From assembly GCA_022496805.1 (NCBI GenBank), contig CM040101.1, positions 9,860,501 through 9,924,500 on the forward strand: a stretch of DNA of 64,000 nucleotides. The letters are read 5' to 3'. This DNA comes from Pohlia nutans. Taxonomy: Eukaryota > Streptophyta > Bryopsida > Bryales > Mniaceae. The notes below the pieces were generated by a model. That model was not told where the DNA came from. It did not search any database and saw nothing but the letters and a program-made list of their open reading frames with translations. Of the stretch, positions 33,693 through 45,738 are shown piece after piece. The stretch's first letter is position 1. Each line of letters begins with the position of its first letter. A program made the position numbers and the translations under genes.

Positions 33693-35682
33693 CCCTTAAC
33701 AACCCACCCAACCACATTGTGGTTACTCAGGCATGTTTTTGCAACCTACGATGAGATCTACTACAAACCAAGCATCAATGTTTGAAGTTCAAATGTGGGG
33801 ATTTATCTCATGCGCACTTCAAAAATAAAATACTAATTTGAAGCTGTGAAGCTAGAAAAACACCTATCTACAAAACACAAAAATACTGCAAATACCTCAA
33901 AATACAGGAAGCACTTACAAATACAACACATGTACTATGCGATATCTCTTGTGTTTGGAAGTTTGTTATCTTGTTTTTTCTTTTGGGATTGTATTTTCTT
34001 GTTCATGTTCCATTAGTGTGTATTCCAATCTTGATCAATGTACCAACTCCTTTCATATTTTTACAAATAAATTTTTGTCCTAAATTGTATGAGTCACTCT
34101 CACTCATAAAATTCACAATAATTATGTGTGTCTGTACTTGATATGAAATATTGTAGTGGAGAGGTGTTGACCTAGGTCATTGCTAAACAACTTAACCCTT
34201 TAGTGCCTAGCTGACTACATTGTGGTCACTAGAGTGTCAAAAATGCAAAGAACATAAAATCCGTGAAGAATTGGATTTTGAATTGTGAAGTTCAAAGTTG
34301 GAGATTTATAATACACATCTTCTAGAAAAAGAAAATTTCAATTTGGAGTTGTGCAACTATCAAAATACTTATGAAAAAAAAGCGAAAATATTGGAAATAC
34401 TTACAAAAACAACACATGTACTATGTGGTATTTCTTGTGTTTGGAAGTTTGTAATCTTGTTTTATTTTTTTGGATTGTGTTCTCTTGTTCATGTTCCATT
34501 AGTGTATGTATTCTGATCTTGATCAATGTACCAACTCCTTTTATATTTTATTGTATAAATTTATGTCCTAAACCATATATGGTTAAGTCGCTCTCACTTA
34601 TAAAATTCTCAATGATTATGTGTGAGTCCGTTCTTGATATGAAATATTGCAACGCAGAAGTGTTGACATAGGTCATTGTTGAACCTCTTCATTTTTATTT
34701 TTGAAAATTTAACCCAAGTCACACACCCTCCAAAATATTTTTGTAATTGATTTCTATCCAATTCTTTTTGTAAAGGATTTTGTTTGGTCATTCCAACTCT
34801 TCAATTTAAATTCAGATCATTCAAGCTATTTTTATATTTTACATGGAGTCCCAACTACAAAAAGAGTCGTAAAAATAGTTCACCATGTAGTGTATTTTTG
34901 GTTTTGTCTTTTTTGCTTAAACTAAATTTAGGCCATGAAAATGAGTTCTATTGCCTAACTAACAAAATGACGCTTACCAAGTCTAGTTTCTACTCCACTT
35001 TGAATGTTTGGAAAACTGAAAATTGAGTGTTTTATTAGAGTTACAAGTTTGGTGGGTATTACCATGGTGTAACAAACTATTCTAAATTTAGATACATGGA
35101 TGATTTTCATTTACTGTAATTTTCTTCATTGTAATTTACACCTTTGGTAAAAATAATCGGAAATTTTTAATGCATTTTGTAATTGATATGAATTTTCTCT
35201 ACAATCACTTCAAAAAGTCATAGTAATTTCAAATTTTCACCAAAAATTATGAAAAAATCATGATTTGTAGTAGACACATGGTTCCATCTACTAAAAATAG
35301 AAAGTTGAATACTTATCTTGTTTATATAATGGCAGAATTGAGTGTGACACGTAAAGCACAATTCTATGGTCATAGGCCAAGGCATTTGGGGATTAACTTT
35401 CATTTTTGAAAATTCAACCCAAATTCTATTTAACTTCGAAATCACACACCCTTCAAAATCTCATTTTTGATTGTGCATTACACAGTTCAAAGACATACTA
35501 TAATCTTCCAATCCAACAGTCTGATCTTATCAAGGTTTAACTAGTAATTGTTTGATTAAGCTATGATTACATTTATGCAGTTAAATATTATTATTAGTAT
35601 CCCTAATTTCAAAAAAGAGAGTTTTAAAAAGAAACCACCAAAAATTTGTGGATTCTCTAGAAGAAGGCTGGGTGGTAAAGGG
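33693..35682 (+). mobile_element. TTAA element hosting a nested TTAA element
   Basis: TTAA at 33689-33692 and 35683-35686. Left end CCCTTAACAACCCACCC; right end read inward CCCTTTACCACCCAGCC. Subterminal AACCACATTGTGGTT at 33710-33724. Without the insertion at 34196-35392 it is about 790 bp and collinear with the inverted copy 19040-19806. Confidence 0.85.
34196..35392 (+). mobile_element. Nested TTAA element
   Basis: TTAA at 34192-34195 and 35393-35396. Left end CCCTTTAGTGCCTAGC; right end read inward TCCCCAAATGCCTTGGC. A near-palindrome TGACTACATTGTGGTCA lies at 34212-34228. Its left part is itself related to the host element (TGTACTATGTGGTATTTCTT, GATCTTGATCAATGTACC), so a family member inserted into a relative. 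Confidence 0.85.
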
Positions 35683-35686
35683 TTAA

Positions 35687-36396
35687 CCCCTAAATGTCTA
35701 AACAACCAAAACACAAGTTAAAACACATGTTGTGTTCATACAAAAGTTAATGCTTTTATAAAATATTTTAAGTGTAAATAGAGAATCAAGTTCTAAACAT
35801 GATTGTAATTAAAATTTCAAGACTTTTAAGTTATTTTTGGATTTTATACAAGGTCCCAAAGTGTGAAACCTGGATTACCGTGTAGTGTATTTTGACAATT
35901 TTAGCTCTTTATTGTTGAATCTCAATTTAGGTCATCTAAATGATCTTGAGCCTAAAATAAAAATGAAGTTTGTCAACTCTATTTTCCAATCCATTTTGAA
36001 ATTTTAGAAAAATTCTAGGATTGAGCATTCTATTGTAATTACGAATTGGGTACCTATAACTATGAATATAGTTCATTTTTAATATATTGTGGAACGGATT
36101 ACTTACACCCACCATAATGTTCATTATTTTAATTTAAACCTATAGGAAAAAAAAGTAGACTTTTTGAGTATGTTTTATAATTGTTATAAAAAAAAAGGAT
36201 TCAAATTCACTTTAAAAGATCACAATAATTTTAAAATCTCACAAATAAATAAATGAAAAATTGTGGGTTATATTTAATATATTCATTCATCTTGGAAAAA
36301 TAAAGGATAAATAACATCATTCATTTATTGTGATGATGTTAAACATTCAAATGGATAGAAATTGTAGTTTGATTTTATGGCCATAGGCTTAGACAT
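35687..36396. mobile_element. TTAA element adjoining the previous one, right end decayed
   Basis: Starts CCCCTAAATGTCTAAACAAC directly after the TTAA that closes 33693-35682, so two elements share one TTAA. The right end read inward is ATCTAAATGTCTAAGCC, where the outer CCC-TTAA has been lost. Interior AT-rich, no ORF. Confidence 0.6.
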
Positions 36397-36519
36397 TTAG
36401 ATGTGGAAGGCTTATAAAATTGGTCCCTTTTTTTTTTAATCCAAACTACACTTGTGTCCGTAAGTGTCCATACATCATGGAGCCAATGGAAAGCACATTT
36501 GAAGATGGAAAAACAACAA

Positions 36520-37100
36520 TTTTAAGAGCATATAAGCCCTCCACATCAAAGATGTACGACAAAGGAGGCACAATAAACATGATGAGGCCAACGTGAAGCA
36601 CTTTTCCACACAGTAGCCATATGGGACAACATAAATGAGGCTTGACACGAGAAGTTGCTATGGCTCTCAAGGCCTTGGCCATGTCATGAATTTAGGGCAA
36701 TATAGGCTATACCGTACTACCTTGGCTAGTTCGGCAATTTTTTGCCTAATAATTATTTTATTTTTGGTTGAGAAGTTTGGCAAAGCAAATTCTTCATAGA
36801 TTTCTTCAAATTTCTTTACAATTTTTTAGAATTTGTAGGAATTCAACATGTGAAAATTTTGGCAATTTCATAATTAATTTAATTTGTGCCGAACCAGCCC
36901 ATGAACTACGATAGTACATGCTTTCAAAAAAGGACCACAATTGCATCTCTTTCTCTTGTACTACATCTATAAATTGTTAGTGTTTGTCGAGTTTGAGTTG
37001 AAATTTGGTAGATCACAGTGAAGTGAGAATCATTGGTGGATGCAACCGGCCCTAACAAGGTCTTTCTGGAAGGCCATTTAGGTTGTGAAGGACCACGCAT
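36520..37100 (+). repeat. Dispersed repeat, copy 1
   Basis: Shares TAGCCATATGGGACAACATA, AATGAGGC, TATAAATTGTTAGTGTTT and GTTGTGAAGGACCACGCAT with 53165-54370, where the same blocks appear in the same order but spread over a longer span. Confidence 0.6.
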
Positions 37101-37796
37101 GCCCTAAGAGGTTGCAAATGATAAATCTCATCTATTTAGCTTTAAAATAATATGTAGGGATCAGAATAAGAATGACCTTTCGATATGGGGTCTTCCACCT
37201 TAGCCATATTTCAAAATTATTAAATGCCAATTTGGCATAAAGTGAACATACCTAATTCCGCCCAAGACCCAATTCTGCCCACAATCGAATTCCGCACCTT
37301 AGCATCGATCCCTAATTCTACTTTGGGTTTGATCCAATTACACCACACTTTATATGTATACTAAATGCAATAAATAATAGATTTAAATGGGTGTTTAATG
37401 GGGCGGTTTTAGATACTTTGGATGACATCATAAAGTGACGACTAAGCAATTAAAATAATCAGAAGGAAGCAATTTAGCATATGTAATTGAATAAATCCCT
37501 TGGATGTAAATGGATGGAATTGAGTATAAATGTGACAGTTTAAAGTTATTTCTCTATCAACTCTAGACTACCTTTGAACGATAATAGGGCATTTTTGGAA
37601 TTTTCATGGTTCCTATCTAGGGATTGTTTTTGTATTTTCAGAGTAGAGTACTATGTATTTATAGAAATTACAAATTTTATTAAAAATATATGATTGCACT
37701 TAAATTTAACTCCACTAAATTTTGTCTTTCTTTCCAATATTCATGACACACTTAGCATTTTCTCCAAGATGTTCAAATTGCAAAAATGGATGGTAA
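37101..37796. other. AT-rich intergenic DNA
   Basis: No gene or clear repeat recognised. Confidence 0.5.
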
Positions 37797-37798
37797 TA

Positions 37799-38018
37799 AG
37801 GGAGGAGCACCCAATTCCAACAGTGTACCCAATACCGATAATTTTTAAACACGGTAGTCATTTTAGAACGTAAATCTAGGTAGACCATGGATAGCTTATC
37901 ATTTTGGTCAACAAACAATAAGGGCTCTATGACATGCTTAGATTTGTGTTCTAAAATGACTAACATGTCTAGAAATTATCGGCATTGGGTACACTGTTGG
38001 AATTGGGTGCTCCTACCT
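37799..38018. mobile_element. TA-flanked foldback MITE, copy 1
   Basis: 220 bp between TA dinucleotides (37797-37798 and 38019-38020). Left end AGGGAGGAGCACCCAATTCC; right end read inward AGGTAGGAGCACCCAATTCC. The inverted repeats continue for roughly 45 bp through TGTACCCAATRCCGATAATTT and further matches extend toward the centre, so most of the element can fold into one hairpin. Confidence 0.85.
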
Positions 38019-38470
38019 TAGATGCTTCCACCTTAACAAGACATCAAGTTGTCAAAACCATGGCCATGAAAACCTGGTCTTTGGCATAAGATGTAATCTT
38101 TGGCATTGACTTCTTGATCTTTGGCCACAACAACCTCATTCATGATCAATATTGTGTTTGAAATTATATTCTGCCCTTGGTCTCACCCTTGGCAAATATA
38201 CCAATACATGTTCCTTTTAGCCGTATGTTCAAGCCTCAACCTCAGGCTTATCGTGTGTCAAGAAAATTAAAAAAATAATAATTAAAAAAAGTATTCCATA
38301 GCCACAAAATCCAAGAGGTCAAAAACCATTTATCCACCAATGTCGGACAACTCTGCAATGACACTTGTGTGCAGATTCTGATGAGAGAATTCCTCAAAAG
38401 AGCGTCTATTCATTGGTTTCAAATTCATCACGAGTAAGTACGTCATAATTTAGAGCCATTGATTTCTTAA

Positions 38471-38700
38471 CCCCTAAAACGCCCAATATGGCCATCTGCA
38501 CACGGAACTTTGCAACTGTGGCATTTTCTCATTTGACCTCGGTTTTCTGATTGCAATACATCATTTTAAAACTCTTGTTCTATACTACAAGAGCAACAGT
38601 GTCGATTGTGTCAACGAAGTCATTTTCACACAAACAGATGATTTGCAGCAGGGGGTCCAATTTTCCTACACTACAGAAAATGCACAATGGGTTAGCATGG
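38471..38700 (+). mobile_element. One-ended TTAA element
   Basis: TTAA 38467-38470 followed by CCCCTAAAACGCCC and a subterminal ATATGGCCAT. No matching right end was found before the S-acyltransferase 3' end at 38817, so this copy is probably truncated. Confidence 0.5.
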
Positions 38701-38816
38701 ATGCATGGGACGTTCTGTCGAGAATCCAATTGTACGTGTGCTCAGAATCAAGAGATTTAATTCCTTACAAAGTGCTCAGAAAAACAAGTGGGTTGCCTGA
38801 ACGTGTGAACCAACAC

Positions 38817-41800
38817 TCAAGGTGTGTCAACAAGCAGTTTAGGATCGTCTGTGACGCGAGAAATTGCACTGCGGGCGGCAATGAGGGACATCCTCTGGGA
38901 CACGCCTTGTCGTTCCGACGTCGCTCTAATCGAAACAGCCTCGGGTCCCGTGTAGAAGAAGGAACTCATGGTGCTCCTGTCCTGCGTCTCGCCATAGCTC
39001 GTTGTGGTATCTTCTGACAGAAAATCAGACGACTCTCGCAGCGGGGAATCCTCGTGTACTGTCGGTGATGACGACGATTGCAACCTTGCGTGCTGCAGCT
39101 CTGACTTCACCTTCAGAATGTTCGCTTCCACTTTAGACCGGCTCGACACAGATCGCCCTGAAAGCACAGCTCCTATCCTCAATTAACATCAACTGAGAAA
39201 CTTTGACGTGGAGTATCAGAGTTTCCAGACATCTTAGCTTACAATCTCATCTTGTATCCTCAGTTCATATCCACATCAATTTACATTGATCAACTGAGAA
39301 ACTTTGACATTAAGTTTCAGAGTTTCTAGACATTCTTAGCTTATAATCCCATCTTGTGTCCTCAGTTCATATCCCACATCAATTTACATCAACTTACTGA
39401 GAAACTTTGACACTGAGTTTCAGACTTTTAAAGTGCAAGAGATCAACAACGATCAGATCGAAGTCTAACAGAATGGATGTTTACCTCCAGGGCTTCCAAC
39501 GACGTCGGGCTGGGAGGTTCCTGCAGGGAAGTTCGCCACCCAGGGCTTCACATCTTCCTCTTTGTAATGCTCCGGCTCTGCAAGCTTGCTGCTCCAGGGG
39601 CTCTTGTTCCACGACTGACTGAGCCCCACAGCCTCACTGGTGTCATCGCCGCTCTCTCCACACGAGGCTTCGTATCCATCACTATTCACAGAGACTCGCA
39701 CAACATCAGTCAAGCCTTCCACATTTTCTGGCACTCTGGTCAGTGCAGCCGCGTCGCCAGGGAACCTGGGGAACGGAATGGGAAACGGGCCCTGCGGAGC
39801 CGGAAACGAGGCTCTCGGATCCCCGGAGTAGGCGTTGTTGCCAGAGCGGTAGGGGCTGCGAGGCTCTGCAGGCAGACTCTCCAGAAAATAGTTCGGATTA
39901 ATTACTGTAGTGTCCGAGTCGAGATGGCTGGTTCCAGACTCCTGTTTGTTCTTGGACCACATTTGAAGTCGCGGAGGTTTCTTGCGACTGCTGCGGCCAG
40001 ACAGACGAATCTCCCCGGCGCCGGAGCTGTCCGTGTCGACGACTGCCGGTGCAAGCGGGGTCTCCGTGCCACCTGTTAGGACAATAGTTAGTCCTATGTC
40101 AATGTTGACTGGTTGCTTTATCTAGTTACATAATTACACCTCTTAGATATTCCTGTGTCCCATAATATGGTTCCACAACCTTCAAAATAAAAGAATTAAC
40201 TTGTTCAATGGTGTGGATCCTGAGCACAATGATGAGGACCAGACTTAGAAGTAGTAGTATGAGCAAACAAGAAGCTTATTATGGGACAAATAGTTTGAGT
40301 GCTTATTTTGGAACAGAGGGAGTAAAGGTTACAACGCTTAAGAATATCAAAGGTCATAAACTTTGAGGTGTTCTTAGACACTCTTCATCTTCCCTCATTA
40401 TTACTATAACACAAATATATATTATAATTTATATATTTTATGCATTGGGTATGCATTCATACCACCGGGTCGGCTGGCGTGAAGGATGGAAGATTTTGCT
40501 CGTGCTCTCGCCGCGGCTCGATTCGCGTCCTCGGTGGTCACGCGTGCCAGTTTCCATGGGTATAATCCCACTTGTGCCTTAGACTGTTTCGATGCTTTTG
40601 CGTCAGTGATTTTTCCCGCACCGGCTTTGCTAGCTCCCACCTCTAGATCGCTCAATGCCATTATAGTCTGCAGCCACACAGACCACCTTCACATGTGACG
40701 ATCCATACTAGAAAAAACACATGTAAAATTATATCATTTTTGAGAAAACATCATGATTTCCTATGATCTTACAACTTAGGTCTCCCTGAAACAATTTAAT
40801 CAATTTTACTGTATATCCTCCTCAAGGTATGAGTCATTCGAGCACAAGTTCTGATTGGTAACGTTCTGTATGAACATGTAAAAAGACACCTAGGTAATAA
40901 TGATAATAATAATCAAAACCCGGCCCAAAGACCATCGAGAATAGAAAACAGTTCGTTTAGTCATGCCTTCAAGGGTTTGCCCTTTGTGACTCCTCTTGAG
41001 GTAAGGTAGGAGCACCCAATTCCGACCATGTACCCAATGTCGATAATTTCTTGACATGGTAGTCATTCTAGAATGTAAATCTAGGTAGACCATAGATAGC
41101 TTATCATTTTGGTGAACAAACAATAAGGGCTCTATGACGTGCTTAAATTTGCGTTCTGAAATGACTACAAATTATTGATGTTGGGCACATTGTCGGAATT
41201 TGGGTTCTCCTACCTTAGACTTGGGTAGTATATTAGTAACTTGGTGGGAGAACATGATATACTTGAGCAAATCTCAAGTCATTGGGCATCCGGGGACCCA
41301 TTACCCCCAATAACCTCGTAGAGCCATGTGCACTTATCTCCTTAAATTTCGAAACAAGCATGTTGAAAGGGGGGCAAATGCACATGGCTGGGGAGGGTTA
41401 CCGAGGTTATCGGGATAAGAGCATGCCCACCAGTGACACTGATATTCCTATTTCTAAACTTGATATACTGGTCCAAACCTAAATTTTTCCAAGGAAGAGG
41501 AGTTTGGCAGATATCCACAAGCAATATAACAACCTCAAACGCTATGGTTGACAAAAAGTCCGATTCCCACTTCTAAAGTCAAATCAATTCTTAACAAGAA
41601 ATTTGAGGATACCAGTCACCAGTGGGTCCCTGGGCATCCAGTGAGTATGACTGGATGGCAAGCTACATTTTCAATTGAATACATGAGCCTCCAAAATATA
41701 CATGAGCATGTACCTGATCTTGATCGACAAACATGCGAGGTGGTGTGCAGAAGACGATGCGTTTGCTTGCGTTGCTGTTGTAGCCACTGAATCCTGTTTC

Positions 41801-44800
41801 CGTCGACGTAGCCGGCGATGTTGTCAGGCTGGAGGATCCCCCATTATCCTCCCAGAATTCTTGGTTCTCATCTCGGACTGCTAGAATGTAGTCATACGTG
41901 GTTATTCCCTGCAAAGCAAACCATTGCTCCAATACTCAAGAGACAATCATCTCATCATGCATGATCGACATCGCCACTGGCTATGAATCTACGAACTAGA
42001 TTGCCAAAATTTAGTTGCAGTGATGAGTACCTTGTGCATGAGGATGAGGTGGAAGCAAAAGAGCTGAGTGAGCGGTGCAGTTGCCAAGAACGCCAGTAAC
42101 ATCAAGATCATCTGCAGTACGTCATCCACAAACCAGTACGTCATCCAAAAAACATAAAGATTAGATTGATCATGAGTCTTATTTTGTGATAAATTAATTG
42201 AAAGAGAAAAGCCTAAATAATGGTCATATTTGAAAATGCGACATTCAAGTGCTCAAAACTGTGCTTTCAAATACCTTTAGAGCTTCAAAAACTAGGACTT
42301 CCAAGTGCTCAGATGGTGACCAACTGAAACCTTGAGCACTAAAATCTAGGAAGGGTATAGAAATGAGGTACAGATGGGCTTCAGTATTAAATTGGACGAC
42401 TCAACAACTTTGAAAACTAGAACTTTCAAGTGCTCAAATGAGTTGTGAGATGGACAACTGAAACTTTAAGTTCTAAAATCTAGGACAACTATAGATATGA
42501 GGTTCAGCTGGGCTTCAGTATTCAGTTGGACAACTCAACGGCTCCAGTTTTCAGTCAACCACTCAAACCTGCTCCGGTTGCTCAAAACTCAGCCTTTACT
42601 AAGTCTTCAAGTTCGTGAAATTCCACCATTTTAACTAATATATCAAAAACTTCATCATAATCGCCATATTTTGTTGGGAAAAAAAATCTCAAAAAGCAGT
42701 TTTTTGGCTCATTTTTTTTTTTCTTCTTTTTGGCCAAAATGGAGCCAAAAATGAGCCCAAATGAACAAAAAAAAATTCTAGATATGGAGTGACTAGTGTG
42801 GTGTGCAAAGTGACAAGCTACAAGGGCATAATTGCGTACCAGCACTGTAATGAAAGCCACACGAGGGAAGCTGCGGCCAAGTTGGTCACTGATCTCTTGG
42901 TCAAAAGAGGTCTGGTTACTGAAGCAGCGTACCAGCACCACGATGCCCACTGCCCACTCCATGATGAGCTTTCACCACACAACAGAGCACATTCAACATG
43001 CACATTAACTCCCATGCCAATTACTCAATCCCGAATTCAATCTTAGATAATTAATATCCTCCCAAACTCAACGCTCCACTTCGACAATGATAACTGGTAC
43101 CGACAAGAAGGTGGAAGCCTGATCATACCATCAGCAAGCACGACACCATCAGAGCCACAAAGGGCTTATAATTTCGTGTCCCCACACAGTTGTTTAGCCA
43201 CTGCATCCATGTCCCAATATGAAATTCTCTACGTCAGTTTATAACACTGTCTCCTCCATCTTACACAATGAGTACATATTGATTATGAGAATGTATCACC
43301 TTAACATCGGAAATCGTGTCGGTTTAGACTTCATCGGTTGAATTCAACCTTAAAAACTCACTACTAGGATCATACATTGTGTGCTACATTGGAGAGTAAC
43401 TCAAGCAACATTATAGCTTGTTAAGCAACATCTAGAAACCACAATGTTGTTGTAGTTATTCCCCTGACGTTGCTAACAAACATAGCAATTAATGTATGAT
43501 GCTAGTAGTAACTTTTTCCTTTAGTAACAAAAAGAGACATACGTTGGTGCATCGGAATCCGCTTACAATTGCTAACAAGAATCAATAAAAGGCTGTTATT
43601 GTAATAATAAGAGCTATACTTAGCACTTAAAAGTGTCGCTTCAAGGTGCGGTTATTACACTACTTTGTCTATATTATGAGGTGAAGGACAAGCAAAATAA
43701 TTAAATGACGTGAAATGAAATGTGAGGAAGGAGGCAGCCTGTACCCGGCAGTGATGATCAAATCCATGCACACACTTGTCACATGCCCTGCAGTGCTTGC
43801 TATGCGCTGATATCTGCACCCAATGCAAAGAATAACATTCTCAGCAACTCTCCGTTTACGTTGCCACAAAACCGGCACACGTGTTTACTCTTCACTTTTA
43901 GGTCTAGGAGACACCAGATTAGGGGTATGAGTTATAGAGAGGATCCAGATACGGAAGGTAACAAAGTGCTATCCAAAGCCCCTAGTGTAAGTATGAAAAT
44001 CAAAAGTCAATGAGATTAATCCCTGGGGAACTCTTTTTTGCAATTTTGTCATCAGACCCTAAGTAGGATAACTAGCAGCCATTTACCACAAACCTTACTC
44101 GTTCTGATATGTAGGGTTTGTAATTTACGAGGGTCTTAAAAGAGCAACCCGAAACTAGGATCAAAATATTCAAAGCATGAGGCGCGGAGGAAGAAATCCT
44201 AATAGTATGTTGGATATCCCTGTTTGGATCCTCTATAAGGTAAACCACCCAATTTATGCCTCGTTACTATTAGTGTCACTTTGTGGTCGCTACGTATCGT
44301 CTTACATTTAAATAATATGTACGCAGTTAGCACATAGTAGCACAAGTAGGGTGCCTTCTACATCAGGTACAAATAGGGTGACTTCTAAATTATGGCACAA
44401 ATAGGGTGACTTCTAAATTATGGCACAAATAGGGTGACTTCTAAATTCATGGCACAAATAGGGTGACTTCTAAATTCATGGCACAAATAGGGTGGTTTAT
44501 CTTAGTGCAAACTAGCTTCAATTCTGGACTTGCATTTAAGGGAAATTATTGTGTAATTTGGAAGACTATTGAAACATTATTGCAACAACATGCTTTGCTA
44601 TATACCATCATTTAAGTGTCATTTCAATACCAAAACCTATATTGAAAAGACACCACATTGACCAGTATGTTGTATTATCGTAGTTTCAACAATGTTCTTT
44701 GCATCATTTCAAACGTTATATAACAAAGCGTATTGTTTCAATAATGTTTTCAAATTTGAGATGCTTGTGTAATTGCTCGCCGGCACAAAGGAAAGCTTGA

Positions 44801-45738
44801 AGGAAGGGCTAAGTAGAGTACATCAGCATCGCAAATGCTACAGTAGAGGAGCTCCTCATCTGAATCCAAGTCTTCCGGCTGTCGTTGACAACCACCCAGT
44901 GGATTGCACCCATTGCCTTGTTGTGAGCTTTTCTTCTGTTCCCCAGCCTCCACTGCCTGCTCATCCCTGCCTTCCTCTGGTCCTGCCTCGGCCTCTTTCT
45001 TAGGGCTATACTTCTCCTGTGATCGATGCACGCGTGGATCCACAGGATCAATCCGTGTGCACGCGATGTAGAGAATACTCACTGCACCCACCTGAAACGC
45101 AAAACAAAACCTCAGAATCCACATAACTTACTTTCAACCTCACCCTGAATTCTATACCATTGCTACTTTCTAGAGCTTCTAAACATGCCCTTTAGAGCTT
45201 AGTAAGCTGTTACTTAGAAAGCATAATTGACTTACTAGTGGAGTGAAAAGACCGATTATCAGGAACTTCAAGGTTCTAGTGCCCAGGAACGGCGCAAAGA
45301 ACACATAGAATGAGAAGGCCAACGTACAGAAGACTGCAATTGCCACCGTCTGCACCACACAAACGCAAAATGGCTGTCAAATTCCCAACATTCATTGATT
45401 ACTGCAAGAAAAAGAAATCTCGTACTACCATTTGAAGAGAAAACTATGCATGTTACACACAAGCAGGAGCAGGAGACGTCCATCTGTGTCTATGACCTAA
45501 TTGAATACTTCTGATTTTTCACTGCCTCTCAATTGCTACAGTTCACTATACTGTTAGGGCAACAGTAGTACAGAATTTGTACCCTAATTGAAACGCACGC
45601 TCAACACTCTGTTTGCCGACTAAATGAAAACCGAGATCGGCAGTGATTGACTTCGTCAACACTTCAACATGAAGATAGAAAATTAAATAGCCTTGCCTGG
45701 AGAGGATGGAAAGGAGGCTGCCAGCCATGATTTCGCAT
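38817..45738 (-). CDS. DHHC-type protein S-acyltransferase (plant PAT19-22 type)
   Basis: Eleven exons, minus strand: 45738-45697, 45349-45236, 45091-44822, 43813-43745, 43200-43129, 42968-42840, 42111-42031, 41908-41714, 40667-about 40463, 40072-39485, 39172-38817 (TGA); about 706 residues. The start MRNHGWQPPFHPLQ matches this clade's N-terminus. TM1 and TM2 lie in exon 2 and early exon 3. The Cys-rich domain starts with YCSICDAD, and exon 4 ends GFDHHCR with the catalytic DHHC Cys near residue 164. WLNNCVG opens exon 5. TM3 and TM4 span exons 5-7. The TTxE position reads TTYD. The plant signatures FCTPPRMFVD and PWKLARV...AAARARAKSS follow, then a long Ser/Pro-rich tail. It would palmitoylate membrane-associated proteins. 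Intron 1 uses a GC donor. The exon 9 donor has two in-frame options (40463 or 40466). Confidence 0.92.
39190..39425 (-). repeat. About 101-bp tandem repeat in intron 10 of the S-acyltransferase gene
   Basis: AACTGAGAAACTTTGAC starts near 39190, 39291 and 39393, each followed by TTTCAGAGTTTC, CATCTTAGCTTA-like and CAGTTCATATCC blocks; about 2.3 copies. Confidence 0.85.
40150..40322. mobile_element. Stowaway-like MITE, diverged, in intron 9
   Basis: The right end read inward is CTCCCTCTGTTCCAAAATAA next to TA (40323-40324). The left end TCCTGTGTCCCATAATATGG adjoins TA near 40148. Internal ATGGGACAAATAG mirrors the left end. Confidence 0.6.
41004..41215. mobile_element. TA-flanked foldback MITE, copy 2, in intron 8
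   Basis: 212 bp, flanked by TA. Left AGGTAGGAGCACCCAATTCC; right read inward AGGTAGGAGAACCCAAATTC. Closely similar to 37799-38018 over its full length. Confidence 0.85.
41418..41639. mobile_element. MITE with AGAGCATNCCCACC termini, copy 2, in intron 8
   Basis: Left AGAGCATGCCCACCAGTGAC; interior ATATCCACAAGCAATATA and AAGAAATTTGAGGATACCAG match copy 1 at 29522-29756. The right end is slightly decayed (GTGGGTCCCTGGGCATCC). Confidence 0.75.
42283..42540 (-). repeat. About 125-bp tandem duplication in intron 6
   Basis: Two units starting near 42283 and 42407, both with TCAAGTGCTCA-type, CAACTGAAAC, AAAATCTAGGA, GGGCTTCAGTATT and TTGGACRACTCAAC blocks. Confidence 0.8.
44340..44495 (-). repeat. 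31-33 bp tandem repeat in intron 3
   Basis: About five units of GGCACAAATAGGGTGACTTC plus TAAATT(C)AT; the two left units are diverged. Confidence 0.9.

Noticed and set aside
44340..44495. CRISPR-like array
   Set aside because: Direct tandem repeat without unique spacers, inside a plant intron.
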